This document shows positions 26,891-34,942 of a DNA stretch of 64,000 nucleotides, piece after piece; the first letter of the stretch is position 1, and each line of letters begins with the position of its first letter. The stretch is from contig NZ_JAOANW010000005.1 in assembly GCF_026162365.1 (NCBI RefSeq), forward strand, positions 124,001 through 188,000, read 5' to 3'. Position numbers and translations under genes: made by a program. Origin of the DNA: Nitratireductor luteus (lineage in GTDB: Bacteria > Pseudomonadota > Alphaproteobacteria > Rhizobiales > Rhizobiaceae). A model generated the notes under the pieces. It was given only the letters and a program-made list of their open reading frames with translations, had not been told where the DNA came from and did not search any database.

Positions 26891-26925
26891 GTCCGCTTCG
26901 AACCGGTTCCAGGAGGCTTCCTTCC

Positions 26926-27825
26926 GTGCAAGTTCTCGTTCTCGCCACTCTCGATGGTATTGCCTATGGCGCGCTGGTGTTTCTGGTCGCCGTCGGACTG
27001 ACCCTCGTCTTCGGCGTGATGCGCATCCTCAATGTGGCTCACGGCAGCTTCTATGCACTCGGTGCATATGCAGCGGCCAGCATAGGAGGTGCGTTGGCGA
27101 GCGCGGGACTCTCGCCCTGGCTCGCATATCCGATGTTTATCGTCGCCGCGGTGCTGGTGGGCGTGGTTGTGGGTGGTCTCATGGAGCGCTTCCTGCTCCA
27201 GCGCATCTACGGACATGAGGAAACGCTTCAGCTTCTGGTGACCTTCGCGGTTTTCATGATACTCGACAATGCGCAGCGCCTGATTTGGGGCGTCCAGCCC
27301 TATTTCTACTCCGAGCCATTACGGCTGCTTGGCAACGTCAAGATCGCGGGTATCACCTATACCGCTTACCAGACGCTTTTCCTGCCGCTGGTCGCACTGG
27401 CGGTTCTGTTCGGACTGCGCTGGTTCCTGCGATACACGCTGGCTGGATCCGTCATCGTCGCAGTGACGGAGGACCGTGAGGCGGCGACTGCCGTGGGGAT
27501 CAATGCGCGGCGCGTGTTCTTTCTCACCTTTGTCATCGGCGTCACCCTCGCATCGTTAGGCGGAGCGCTGGCGTCTCCCACGACCTCGGTTCTGCCGGGG
27601 ATGGGGGCGGAGATGATCGTGCTCTCCTTCGCGGTCGCCGCGACGGCTGGGCTTGGCCAGATCGAGGGCGCGGCGGTCGCGGCCCTGATGATAGGTCTCG
27701 GTCGTTCAATGGCGGTTTTCTTCGCTCCCGAGCTTGAGGTGGTGATGCCCTACATCATCATGGTGCTCGTATTGCTTATCCGACCCGAGGGCCTGTTCGG
27801 CAAGTCGACCGCGAGGAAGATCTGA
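26926..27825 (+). CDS. livH: Liv-type ABC transporter permease (LivH)
   Basis: This 299-residue inner-membrane permease has about eight hydrophobic segments. Typical LivH patterns are TLDGIAYGALVFLVAVGLTL, GVMRILNVAHGSFYALGAYA and EDREAATAVGINARRVFFLT. The start GTG at 26926 has AGGAGG upstream; earlier in-frame codons add a basic stretch not seen in the family. It forms the channel together with LivM. Four-gene order livH-livM-livG-livF is complete and tightly spaced. Confidence 0.93.
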   Translation: MQVLVLATLDGIAYGALVFLVAVGLTLVFGVMRILNVAHGSFYALGAYAAASIGGALASAGLSPWLAYPMFIVAAVLVGVVVGGLMERFLLQRIYGHEETLQLLVTFAVFMILDNAQRLIWGVQPYFYSEPLRLLGNVKIAGITYTAYQTLFLPLVALAVLFGLRWFLRYTLAGSVIVAVTEDREAATAVGINARRVFFLTFVIGVTLASLGGALASPTTSVLPGMGAEMIVLSFAVAATAGLGQIEGAAVAALMIGLGRSMAVFFAPELEVVMPYIIMVLVLLIRPEGLFGKSTARKI

Positions 27826-27828
27826 ATC

Positions 27829-28818
27829 ATGATCATGCGCATCATCTTTCCCGCTCTCGTGTTGCTCGCGGCGATCAATCCGCTGTTCTTCCCGCAGTGG
27901 GACGCATTTCTGACCATCGTCTTCGCAAAGGCGTTGCCGGTTATCGGCATCATCCTCTTGCTTCAGGCGGGGCAGGTCTCCTTCGGCCACGCCATGTTCT
28001 TCGCGGTGGGCGCGTACTGCGCCGGCTTCGTCGGGCGATGGATGGGTGGCGGTGGCGAGATCGTCATCCTGCTTGTAGCGGCGCTGGGAGCGTCCGTCGT
28101 CGCCGGTCTTTTCGTCGGGATATTCGTTGTCCGCTACCGCTACATCTTCTTCGCCATGTTGAACCTCGCCTTCTCCATGGTGCTGTTCTCGCTGCTCGAA
28201 AAATTCATTCATATCACCGGGGGATCGGACGGATTCCGCATCGCGCGGCCGACCTTCTTCGGTCAGCAGCTTTCACGCTCGGATTTTGAGCTGGGGGTCT
28301 ACTATCTGGCGCTCGTCCTGCTGGTCGTCTCGATCTATGGCGTCTGGCGCTTGCTCGACAGTCCGATCGGCCATGCATTGAAGGCGATCAAGACCAATGA
28401 GACGCGCGTGGAATATCTTGGGATATCGCCGCGACGGACATTGCTGATCGGTTATGTCGTCTCGGCGGTGCTGGCCGGCGTTGGCGGAGCGATGGTCGGC
28501 GTCTTCCAGGGTATCGCGACGCCGGACTATGCGTACTGGACACGCTCGGGCGAGTTCGTGTTCGTGGCCATACTGGGAGGTGCGGGACACGTCACGGGCG
28601 CGCTCGCCGGTTCCTATGTGTTCGAATTCATCCGGGTCACGGCGGCAGCCTATCTGGGCGATACCTGGCAGCTCACGCTGGGGGTCGTGCTTCTTGGCAT
28701 CATTCTCTTCGCACCATCGGGCATCGTTGGTTCGCTGATCAAGCTCGGCAATCGCGTTCGTGGCGTCAAGGAGAAGCGCTCTCAATCGTCGATCGGTAAA
28801 GCCGGGGAGATTGCGTAA
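27829..28818 (+). CDS. livM: Liv-type ABC transporter permease (LivM)
   Basis: This 329-residue permease has many hydrophobic helices. LivM patterns are LLQAGQVSFGHAMFFAVGAY near residue 40, FHITGGSDG-like KFIHITGGSDGFRI, and the transporter loop ALKAIKTNETRVEYLGISPR. It pairs with LivH. Its stop overlaps the livG start by one base (TAATG). Confidence 0.94.
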   Translation: MIMRIIFPALVLLAAINPLFFPQWDAFLTIVFAKALPVIGIILLLQAGQVSFGHAMFFAVGAYCAGFVGRWMGGGGEIVILLVAALGASVVAGLFVGIFVVRYRYIFFAMLNLAFSMVLFSLLEKFIHITGGSDGFRIARPTFFGQQLSRSDFELGVYYLALVLLVVSIYGVWRLLDSPIGHALKAIKTNETRVEYLGISPRRTLLIGYVVSAVLAGVGGAMVGVFQGIATPDYAYWTRSGEFVFVAILGGAGHVTGALAGSYVFEFIRVTAAAYLGDTWQLTLGVVLLGIILFAPSGIVGSLIKLGNRVRGVKEKRSQSSIGKAGEIA

Positions 28819-29558
28819 TGACGGCCCTCCTTTCGGCTCGGGACATCGAAATCCGGTTCGGTGGCGTCGTCGCTGCCGACGGTATCGCCCTCGATGTCTT
28901 TGAAGGTGATAATCTGGCGATCATAGGCCCCAACGGTGCAGGCAAGACGACGTTCCTGAATATCTGTACGGGCTATCTGGCGCCGCAGGCAGGACGCGTG
29001 ACGTTCAAGGGCAGCGACTTGCTTGGCCAGTCGCCGCGCGCAATCACAAGGCTGGGAATCGCGCGAGCGTTCCAGATTCCGCAGCTTTTCGCGGAACAGA
29101 CCGTGTTGGAGAACATGCTGCTGGCCGCGGCCTCCCGGGCTGGCCGGTTGGCACCCTTCTCCAGGCTGGCGGATATTCCCGAACGCGAGGATGCCGAGGC
29201 CATTCTCCACCAGGTCGGATGTTCGGACGTGAAGGAGAGGATGGCTTCCGAGTTGCCGGAAGGCAAGCGCAAGCTTGTCGACATCGCCCTGGCGCTGGCG
29301 CTCAAGCCGACGGTGCTGTTGATGGACGAGCCGACATCGGGTGTCGCGTCGTCGGAGAAATTCGCGATCATGGATACGCTCATCGGCGCTCTGCGCGCGC
29401 AGCATGTCACTTCCGTATTCGTCGAACACGACATGGAGATGGTGTCGCGGTACGCCAACCGTGTCGCTGTGTGGAGCACGGGCCGCATTCAGAAGGAAGG
29501 GGCGCCGGCGGAGGTGCTTTCGGACCCCGAAGTCATTCGAACAGTGATCGGAGGCTGA
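28818..29558 (+). CDS. livG: Liv-type ABC transporter ATPase (LivG)
   Basis: This 246-residue ATPase has Walker A GPNGAGKTTFLN near residue 36 and Walker B VLLMDEPTSGVA with the switch His in SVFVEHDMEM. The LivG loop ARAFQIPQLFAEQTVLENML is present. The signature motif reads LPEGKRKLVDIALAL instead of the usual LSGGQ or LSYGQ, a variant known in some Liv-like systems. It energises LivHM together with LivF. Confidence 0.93.
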   Translation: MTALLSARDIEIRFGGVVAADGIALDVFEGDNLAIIGPNGAGKTTFLNICTGYLAPQAGRVTFKGSDLLGQSPRAITRLGIARAFQIPQLFAEQTVLENMLLAAASRAGRLAPFSRLADIPEREDAEAILHQVGCSDVKERMASELPEGKRKLVDIALALALKPTVLLMDEPTSGVASSEKFAIMDTLIGALRAQHVTSVFVEHDMEMVSRYANRVAVWSTGRIQKEGAPAEVLSDPEVIRTVIGG

Positions 29559-29560
29559 CG

Positions 29561-30238
29561 ATGCTGGCGCTGAAGAACCTGCAGGTCTCGATAGCATCGA
29601 TCCCGATCCTGCGCGGCGTGAATCTGACGGTAGGTGAAGGCGAGACCGTCGCTTTCGTCGGCCGTAACGGAGCTGGCAAGACAACCACCTTGCGAGCCGT
29701 GATGGGGCTTCTGGCTTCGACAGGCGATATCGAACTGGACGGTCAGAATATCCAGAAGGTGCCGCCGCATATGAGGCCGGGTCTCGGGATCGGCTACGCA
29801 CCGGAGGATCGGCGCTTGTTTTCCGCCTTCACCGTTGAGGAAAACATCCTCCTGCCGGCGCGCGTGGCAAAGCTTTCGGCGGGAGAGACAAAGCGGCGGC
29901 TCGGCCGGGTCTACACGATCCTGCCCGAACTCAAGGAGATGGGGCCGCGCCCGGCCGGGTCCGTGTCCGGCGGCCAGGGCAAGATGGTCGCGCTTGGGCG
30001 GGCGTTGATGATCGGCACCAAGCTGATCCTGCTCGACGAGCCGTTTCAGGGGCTCGCTCCGGTGCTGGCCAATCGCTACGCCGAGGCTTTGCGCGCCCTC
30101 AGGGACCACGACAGGTCTCTGTCCGTGGTCATCACCGAATCGAATCCCGGGCTGCTGAAAAGTTTCGCTGAACGCACCGTGACGATCGAGCGCGGCGAAA
30201 TCCAGGAAATGCCACCAGTCGAGGCTGAAACAGCGTGA
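29561..30238 (+). CDS. livF: Liv-type ABC transporter ATPase (LivF)
   Basis: This 225-residue ATPase starts at the ATG two bases after the livG stop; a much longer frame upstream is antisense-free but overlaps livG and is not used. Walker A is GRNGAGKTTTLR, the signature SVSGGQGKMVALGRAL and Walker B LILLDEPFQGLAP. It completes the LivKHMGF uptake system of module 1. Confidence 0.93.
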   Translation: MLALKNLQVSIASIPILRGVNLTVGEGETVAFVGRNGAGKTTTLRAVMGLLASTGDIELDGQNIQKVPPHMRPGLGIGYAPEDRRLFSAFTVEENILLPARVAKLSAGETKRRLGRVYTILPELKEMGPRPAGSVSGGQGKMVALGRALMIGTKLILLDEPFQGLAPVLANRYAEALRALRDHDRSLSVVITESNPGLLKSFAERTVTIERGEIQEMPPVEAETA

Positions 30239-30285
30239 GGACGATGCGCCGCACACGCATGACCAATGAAATGGAGAGAGTGAAT

Positions 30286-31032
30286 ATGCGCTTGAAGGGT
30301 AAATCGGCACTCGTCACCGGCGCGGCATCCGGTTTTGGAGCCGAAATCGCCGCTACATTCGCCAGAGAAGGCGCGCGTGTGACGATCATGGATCTCAATG
30401 GACACGGCGCGAAGACGCAGGCCGAAAAGATCGGCGGCGATGCGCAAGCCGTTGCGGGCGATGTCACATCCGTCGCGGATGTCGAAAAGGCGATCGCGGC
30501 CGCTAGGTCGAACGGACGGCTGGACATTGTCGTCAACAATGCCGGCTGGACGCACCGCAACAAGCCGATCATGGAAGTGAGCGAGGAGGAGTTCGACAAG
30601 GTCTATGCGATCAACGTCAAGGCGCTGTTCCACATGACCAGGGCGATCGTACCGGTCATGCGCGAGCAGGGAGGCGGCGTCGTCCTCAATATCGGCTCGA
30701 CCGCGGGCATCCGCCCGCGACCGGGCTTGACTTGGTACAATTCCACCAAGGGCGCGGTGAACCTGCTCTCCCGCTCGATGGCCGTCGAGCTTGCGCCGGA
30801 CAAGATCCGCGTCAATTGCGTCGCCCCCGTCATGGGCGCGACCGGTCTTCTCGAAAGCTTTATGGGCGTGCCTGATACGCCGGAGAACCGCGCCAAGTTC
30901 ATCGCCACGATCCCGCTCGGCCGAATGTCCGAGCCGAAGGACATCGCCAATGCCTGCCTCTATCTCGCATCCGACGAGGCAGAATTCATCACCGGCGTCG
31001 TGCTCGAGGTCGATGGCGGCCGGACGGTCTGA
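30286..31032 (+). CDS. Short-chain dehydrogenase/reductase
   Basis: This 248-residue SDR oxidises or reduces a hydroxyl/keto group with NAD(P). The cofactor motif TGAASGFGAE is at residues 11-20, Asp36 in IMDLNG suggests NAD, the NNAGW motif is near 84-88, and the catalytic residues are Ser138, Tyr151 and Lys155 (YNSTK). The start ATG at 30286 has GGAGAGAG upstream. The C-terminus (TGVVLEVDGGRTV) is typical. It is in line behind livF, so it is probably co-transcribed with the transporter. Confidence 0.93.
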   Translation: MRLKGKSALVTGAASGFGAEIAATFAREGARVTIMDLNGHGAKTQAEKIGGDAQAVAGDVTSVADVEKAIAAARSNGRLDIVVNNAGWTHRNKPIMEVSEEEFDKVYAINVKALFHMTRAIVPVMREQGGGVVLNIGSTAGIRPRPGLTWYNSTKGAVNLLSRSMAVELAPDKIRVNCVAPVMGATGLLESFMGVPDTPENRAKFIATIPLGRMSEPKDIANACLYLASDEAEFITGVVLEVDGGRTV

Positions 31033-31137
31033 TCAGAAAGGAGGAAGCGGAGAGGGAAGGACGGTTCTTTATGCAATTCAAACGACGTCGCGGGAGCAAA
31101 CTCGAAAGCGCTCCCGCCGACAACTCAGGAGGAGCAT

Positions 31138-32130
31138 ATGTTTTCGACGAAATTTCGCATTCCGTTGATTACCCTGGTTTCGGCCGCCGCGATGGCGACA
31201 GGGGTCCTGGCGCAGGAGAGCGGCCAGCAGGAGTGGCCGGCAAACGCGCCTGATGCGCCAGAGTGGTGCAAATCCAAATGGGGGCCGGAAGACCAGATCG
31301 GCGCGGCGAACCTTCTGTCTCCGCAACTGGCTCTGGCGGCTGCCAAGCTGGTGACGGAAGGCAAGACCTATTCGCTCGGGGTCGAGGTGAACAAGAATAC
31401 GCCCGCGTTCGGCCCACGCTCTTGGGCTTTGGTGATCAACCAGCCCGGGCAGACCGGCGGCGTGGGTCTGGGGCCGACCAACACCAATTACAACGACGAC
31501 ATCTACATGGGCTACGTCGGCACCGGCTCGCAGATCGACGGGATCGGGCATATCGGCATCAACAATGTCTACTACAACTGCCACAAGAACAGCGTTTTCG
31601 TGCAGGCGGACGGGTTGAAGCAGCTTGGCATCGAGAAGGTGCCGAATATCGTCACACGCGGGGTGCTGCTCGACATGACGGACCACTTCGGCGTCGAGAT
31701 GCTTGAAGAGGGAACGGCGTTCAACCGAGCGGAAATCGAAGCTCAGGCCGAGAAGCAGGGTGTCGAGATTCGGGAAGGCGATGTCGTGCTTTTCTACACC
31801 GGCTGGCTTTCGCTGGTTGGACAGGACGATAAACGCTATATCAGCGCCGAACCGGGGCTGGGTCTGGATGGCGCTCGCTATCTGGCCGAAAAGAACGTGA
31901 TCGCGGTCGGCGCTGACACCTGGGGCGTTGAAGTCATTCCGTTCGAGGAAGGGACAGGCGTGTTCGAGGTGCATCAGGAGTTGATTCCCAAGAGCGGGAT
32001 CTACATTCTGGAAAACATGAACACTGCCGAAATGGTGCGCGATAAGGTCTGGGAGTTCATGTTCGTGCTTGGCCATTCGAAGATAACGGGTGGCGTCCAA
32101 GCCATCATCAACCCAACAGCGATCAGGTAG
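31138..32130 (+). CDS. Exported cyclase-family metal-dependent hydrolase
   Basis: This 330-residue protein belongs to the cyclase family that includes kynurenine formamidase and isatin hydrolase. These enzymes open cyclic or linear amides using divalent metal. The usual metal motif HxGxDxxxH is modified here to SQIDGIGHIGIN, so one histidine may be replaced. A signal peptide is clear (MFSTKFRIPLITLVSAAAMA, then TGVLAQ), so it would act in the periplasm, unusual for this family. AGGAGG lies just upstream of the ATG. Further marks are GVLLDMTDHFGVEML and ADTWGVEVIPFEEGTGVFEVH. It may prepare the module 1 substrate before uptake by LivKHMGF. Confidence 0.85.
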   Translation: MFSTKFRIPLITLVSAAAMATGVLAQESGQQEWPANAPDAPEWCKSKWGPEDQIGAANLLSPQLALAAAKLVTEGKTYSLGVEVNKNTPAFGPRSWALVINQPGQTGGVGLGPTNTNYNDDIYMGYVGTGSQIDGIGHIGINNVYYNCHKNSVFVQADGLKQLGIEKVPNIVTRGVLLDMTDHFGVEMLEEGTAFNRAEIEAQAEKQGVEIREGDVVLFYTGWLSLVGQDDKRYISAEPGLGLDGARYLAEKNVIAVGADTWGVEVIPFEEGTGVFEVHQELIPKSGIYILENMNTAEMVRDKVWEFMFVLGHSKITGGVQAIINPTAIR

Positions 32131-32171
32131 CGCTGCGTGGAAAGCCCGTACGCCAAATCGGACATACCCCC

Positions 32172-32194
32172 GGGGGCGGAAGCGCTCCGCCCCC
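32172..32194 (+). terminator. Strong GC hairpin after the cyclase-family gene
   Basis: GGGGGCGGA (32172-32180) pairs with TCCGCCCCC (32186-32194) around the loop AGCGC. It is 41 bases after the stop at 32130. No long T tract follows (CCCCTGCTTTA), but the stem is very stable and probably ends or attenuates the Liv-SDR-cyclase transcript. Confidence 0.6.
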
Positions 32195-32389
32195 CCCCTG
32201 CTTTAGCGAGGCAGTGCCATATTACGCTGTTGTACCTTTGTGGAGCAGTTGGACATTGGACCCCAAAGCCACAGGGCAATTCGTGTCTTATTCGGTCGCG
32301 GGCGGGCCAAAAGAGCCAAGGCAGATCCGCAAGTCGAACGCGAATAGGGACGAGCGCTTAACAATCAACGCAATTGTGGAGATAGCCGC

Positions 32390-33247
32390 ATGGACATTGG
32401 CCGCAGTCTCGACTTTGTCGCACCGCTGTTTGTCCCCGGCAACCGACCCGAGCGCTTCAAGAAGGCGGCTGCTTCCGGCGCCGACGCAATCATTATCGAT
32501 CTCGAGGATGCGGTTCCGGCTGAAGCGAAAGTGGCGGCCCGTTCTGCCCTGCACGCTGACTTTACGAATCTGCCCGTGCTCGTGCGCATTGATGGCATCG
32601 GAACGGAGTGGCACGCGGATGATTTGGCCGCAGTCGGCCATGTACCGTTTGCGGGTATAGTCGTACCGAAGGCCCAGTTGGCGCCGGGATTGGAAGGAAT
32701 CTGCGCTTTGGCAGAACGGCGCCACGTCCCTGTGGTCGCCCTCATCGAGACGGCTCGCGGCCTCGCAGACGCGCGCGCAATCGCCAAGCTGCCTGCCGTC
32801 GAACGTCTGATCTTCGGGTCCATCGACTTTTGCGCTGATATCGCATGCGCCAATACCCAAGATGCCTTGTTGTCGGCGCGGTTCGAGTTGGTCCTTGCTT
32901 CGCGTCTGGCTGGCAAGTGCGCACCCGTTGACGGTGTCACAACAGCTATCGACGACGCGACGCTCGTGATCGACGATTCCCGGCATGCCCGCAGTCTCGG
33001 GTTCGGCGGGAAATTGTGCATCCACCCGAAGCAGGTACAGCACGTGCTCACCGGTTTTAGCCCCGACGCATCGGAGATTGCTTGGGCGCGCAAAGTGCTG
33101 GCCAGTGGCGATGGCGCGACCGCCGTGGACGGCTTGATGGTAGACGAGCCGGTTCGTTGTCGCGCGCGTTCCATTCTCAGGCGATGCGGTCAGATTGGTG
33201 GCGCCGCTGGTGGCACGGATCCTGCATCTGCAATCGCGACGAAATAG
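32390..33247 (+). CDS. CoA-ester lyase (citramalyl/malyl-CoA lyase-like)
   Basis: This 285-residue protein belongs to the HpcH/HpaI aldolase and citrate lyase beta-subunit family. Members cleave malyl-, citramalyl- or 3-hydroxymethylglutaryl-type CoA esters to acetyl- or propionyl-CoA plus an oxo acid. Marks are PLFVPGNRPERFKKAAASGA, IDLEDAVPAEAK with metal-binding residues, ALIETARGLADA and GKLCIHPKQVQHVL. With the CoA transferase and the HTD2 hydratase it would complete a three-step conversion like the itaconate route (activation, hydration, cleavage to acetyl-CoA and pyruvate). It has its own leader of about 200 bases after the hairpin. Confidence 0.92.
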   Translation: MDIGRSLDFVAPLFVPGNRPERFKKAAASGADAIIIDLEDAVPAEAKVAARSALHADFTNLPVLVRIDGIGTEWHADDLAAVGHVPFAGIVVPKAQLAPGLEGICALAERRHVPVVALIETARGLADARAIAKLPAVERLIFGSIDFCADIACANTQDALLSARFELVLASRLAGKCAPVDGVTTAIDDATLVIDDSRHARSLGFGGKLCIHPKQVQHVLTGFSPDASEIAWARKVLASGDGATAVDGLMVDEPVRCRARSILRRCGQIGGAAGGTDPASAIATK

Positions 33248-33402
33248 CGAAGCTAACGGAGCCTTCTTGGGGCTCACGTGCCATTCTTGCTCCCCCATTG
33301 GAAGGTCATAACAAGAGCATATGTTTGTGATACATGAATGAGAGTTAAACCGCTACCACGTAACAAGTTTTTATGTGTAAAATCAATCGCTTAGCAAAAA
33401 TT

Positions 33403-33490
33403 GGTAGCGGAGGGCCGCTACCGTCAATCCCCACACCTACCGGATATACGCTACAGGCTCCGATTGTCCTCTCGGCTTCTGGCGGCGTAG
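33403..33490 (+). pseudogene. Orphan 3' end of a serine recombinase gene, copy B
   Basis: The segment encodes RYRQSPHLPDIRYRLRLSSR then LLAA and a TAG. It matches the last 88 bases of the intact recombinase with about nine differences by eye. Upstream of 33400 the sequence is unrelated to the recombinase. It lies at the left edge of module 2 in the same orientation as the intact gene. Confidence 0.85.
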
Positions 33491-33600
33491 TCATGCTTAC
33501 CGCGCGGCGTCGCAAGCCGAAACGGAATCGCCCAATCCCAACTGAACGCTTATGACCCTTATGCACGCTTGGCCTGCAAGCAAAATGCAGGCAAGGGGCT

Positions 33601-33644
33601 ATATTTGATACCAAGTCAATTTTTATTGACATAGTATCAAATAT
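33601..33644. promoter_or_regulatory. Large perfect palindrome, probable TetR operator of module 2
   Basis: Outer arms ATATTTGATAC (33601-33611) and GTATCAAATAT (33634-33644) and inner arms GTCAAT (33615-33620) and ATTGAC (33625-33630) are all perfect. The spacer between the inner arms is TTTT. A TTGACA hexamer sits at 33626-33631. The site is 32 bases before the first gene of module 2. The same core architecture occurs between the TetR and VOC genes. Confidence 0.75.
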
Positions 33645-33676
33645 ATGGATTCATGAGGGTGAACAGGGAGAGAGGA

Positions 33677-34921
33677 ATGCCCGAACGAGCTTTCGAACCG
33701 CTGGCCGGTCTGCGAGGCGCCCAATGGAACGAGGATCGTCTTCCCGGGGGGCTCGTTGCGACCGTGCGCACCCTGACGACCGTCGATGGGGCCAACGTGA
33801 CTGGCTACCTCTACCGTCGTGGCGGGGAGAAGGCTGTTTGCTGTCTGATGCATCCGCGGGAAATCCTCGCGACGCACTACCTCGTGCCGGAGCTTCTGGA
33901 TGCTGGGGCGGCTGCCTGGGTCCAGGGTTCAAGAAGCGCGGGCAATGATCTGCGTCTCGAGCACGAACTGGCGGTGCTTGATGTGGATGCGGGAACGGCG
34001 TTCCTCAAGGACCGTGGCTATGACCAAATTGTGCTGGTCGGAAATTCCGGCGGGGCCGGGCTTTATGCCTACTACACCGAACAGGCGAACTTGGCCCCTA
34101 CGAGCCGAGAAACGAAGACGCCGGCCGGGCGGCCGGTGAAGTTGGCCGACGCGCCGATGGCGCGACCGGCCCTCCTGGTCTTCGTAGCGCCGCATCCGGG
34201 GCAGGGGCTGCTTCTGATGAACTCTCTCGACCCCTCCGTCACGGACGAGAACGACCCACTGTCAGTTGATCCATCACTCTTTCCATTCTCGACGGCCAAC
34301 GGCTATTCACCGGACGGTGCACGCTACACGCCGGACTTCGTTGCCCGCTACCGCACCGAGCAAAGGGCGCGCGTCGAGCGGATTGACGCGGCGGCGCGCG
34401 AAATGGTCCGCGTACGCATGGCGGCGCGCAAGGCCGGCAAGGTCGGCGATGCGGATGAGATCACCCGGCTGACCGCCGGCTGGCAGCAGATTTTCGATGT
34501 GCCGCGAACCGACGCCGATCTCAGGAACTGGGACCTCACGATTGATCCGACCGACAGGAGTTTCGGCTCGCTCTGGGGTCGCGATCCGTTCAAGACGAAT
34601 ATGAACGGCGTCGGCTTCGGCAAGGTCTGCACGCCAGAAAGCTGGCTTTCGACATGGTCCGGGCTCACCTCGAAGGCGGGCATTCTGCGCTGCGCGCCGA
34701 CTATCGATCAGCCGACTTTCGTGATCCGGTACACCGCCGACGCCTGTGTCTTCCCCAAGGAGCTGGAGGAAATCTTCGGGGCCTTCGCGACTAGCGACAA
34801 GGACCTGGCAGTGGTGCGCGGCACCCATCACGGCCAGCCCATCGCGGCGGGCGAGCCGAGCGGTCAGGAACTGGCGGGACAGGCGATCCGTGGCTGGCTC
34901 AAGGACAGGCTGTCGACCTGA
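33677..34921 (+). CDS. Alpha/beta hydrolase, first gene of module 2
   Basis: This 414-residue hydrolase has the nucleophile elbow VGNSGGAGLY (Ser124) and a C-terminal histidine in VRGTHHGQPIA. Between them is a long helical insertion (about 200-300) that makes it larger than usual. The start ATG at 33677 has GAGAGAGGA upstream. It leads the operon hydrolase, CoA ligase, hydroxylase, thioesterase, isomerase, transporter. It may cleave an ester or amide of the incoming aromatic acid, or hydrolyse a ring-cleavage product. The sequence does not decide. Confidence 0.85.
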   Translation: MPERAFEPLAGLRGAQWNEDRLPGGLVATVRTLTTVDGANVTGYLYRRGGEKAVCCLMHPREILATHYLVPELLDAGAAAWVQGSRSAGNDLRLEHELAVLDVDAGTAFLKDRGYDQIVLVGNSGGAGLYAYYTEQANLAPTSRETKTPAGRPVKLADAPMARPALLVFVAPHPGQGLLLMNSLDPSVTDENDPLSVDPSLFPFSTANGYSPDGARYTPDFVARYRTEQRARVERIDAAAREMVRVRMAARKAGKVGDADEITRLTAGWQQIFDVPRTDADLRNWDLTIDPTDRSFGSLWGRDPFKTNMNGVGFGKVCTPESWLSTWSGLTSKAGILRCAPTIDQPTFVIRYTADACVFPKELEEIFGAFATSDKDLAVVRGTHHGQPIAAGEPSGQELAGQAIRGWLKDRLST

Positions 34922-34942
34922 GGAGGTCGAAGGGAGGAGAAC

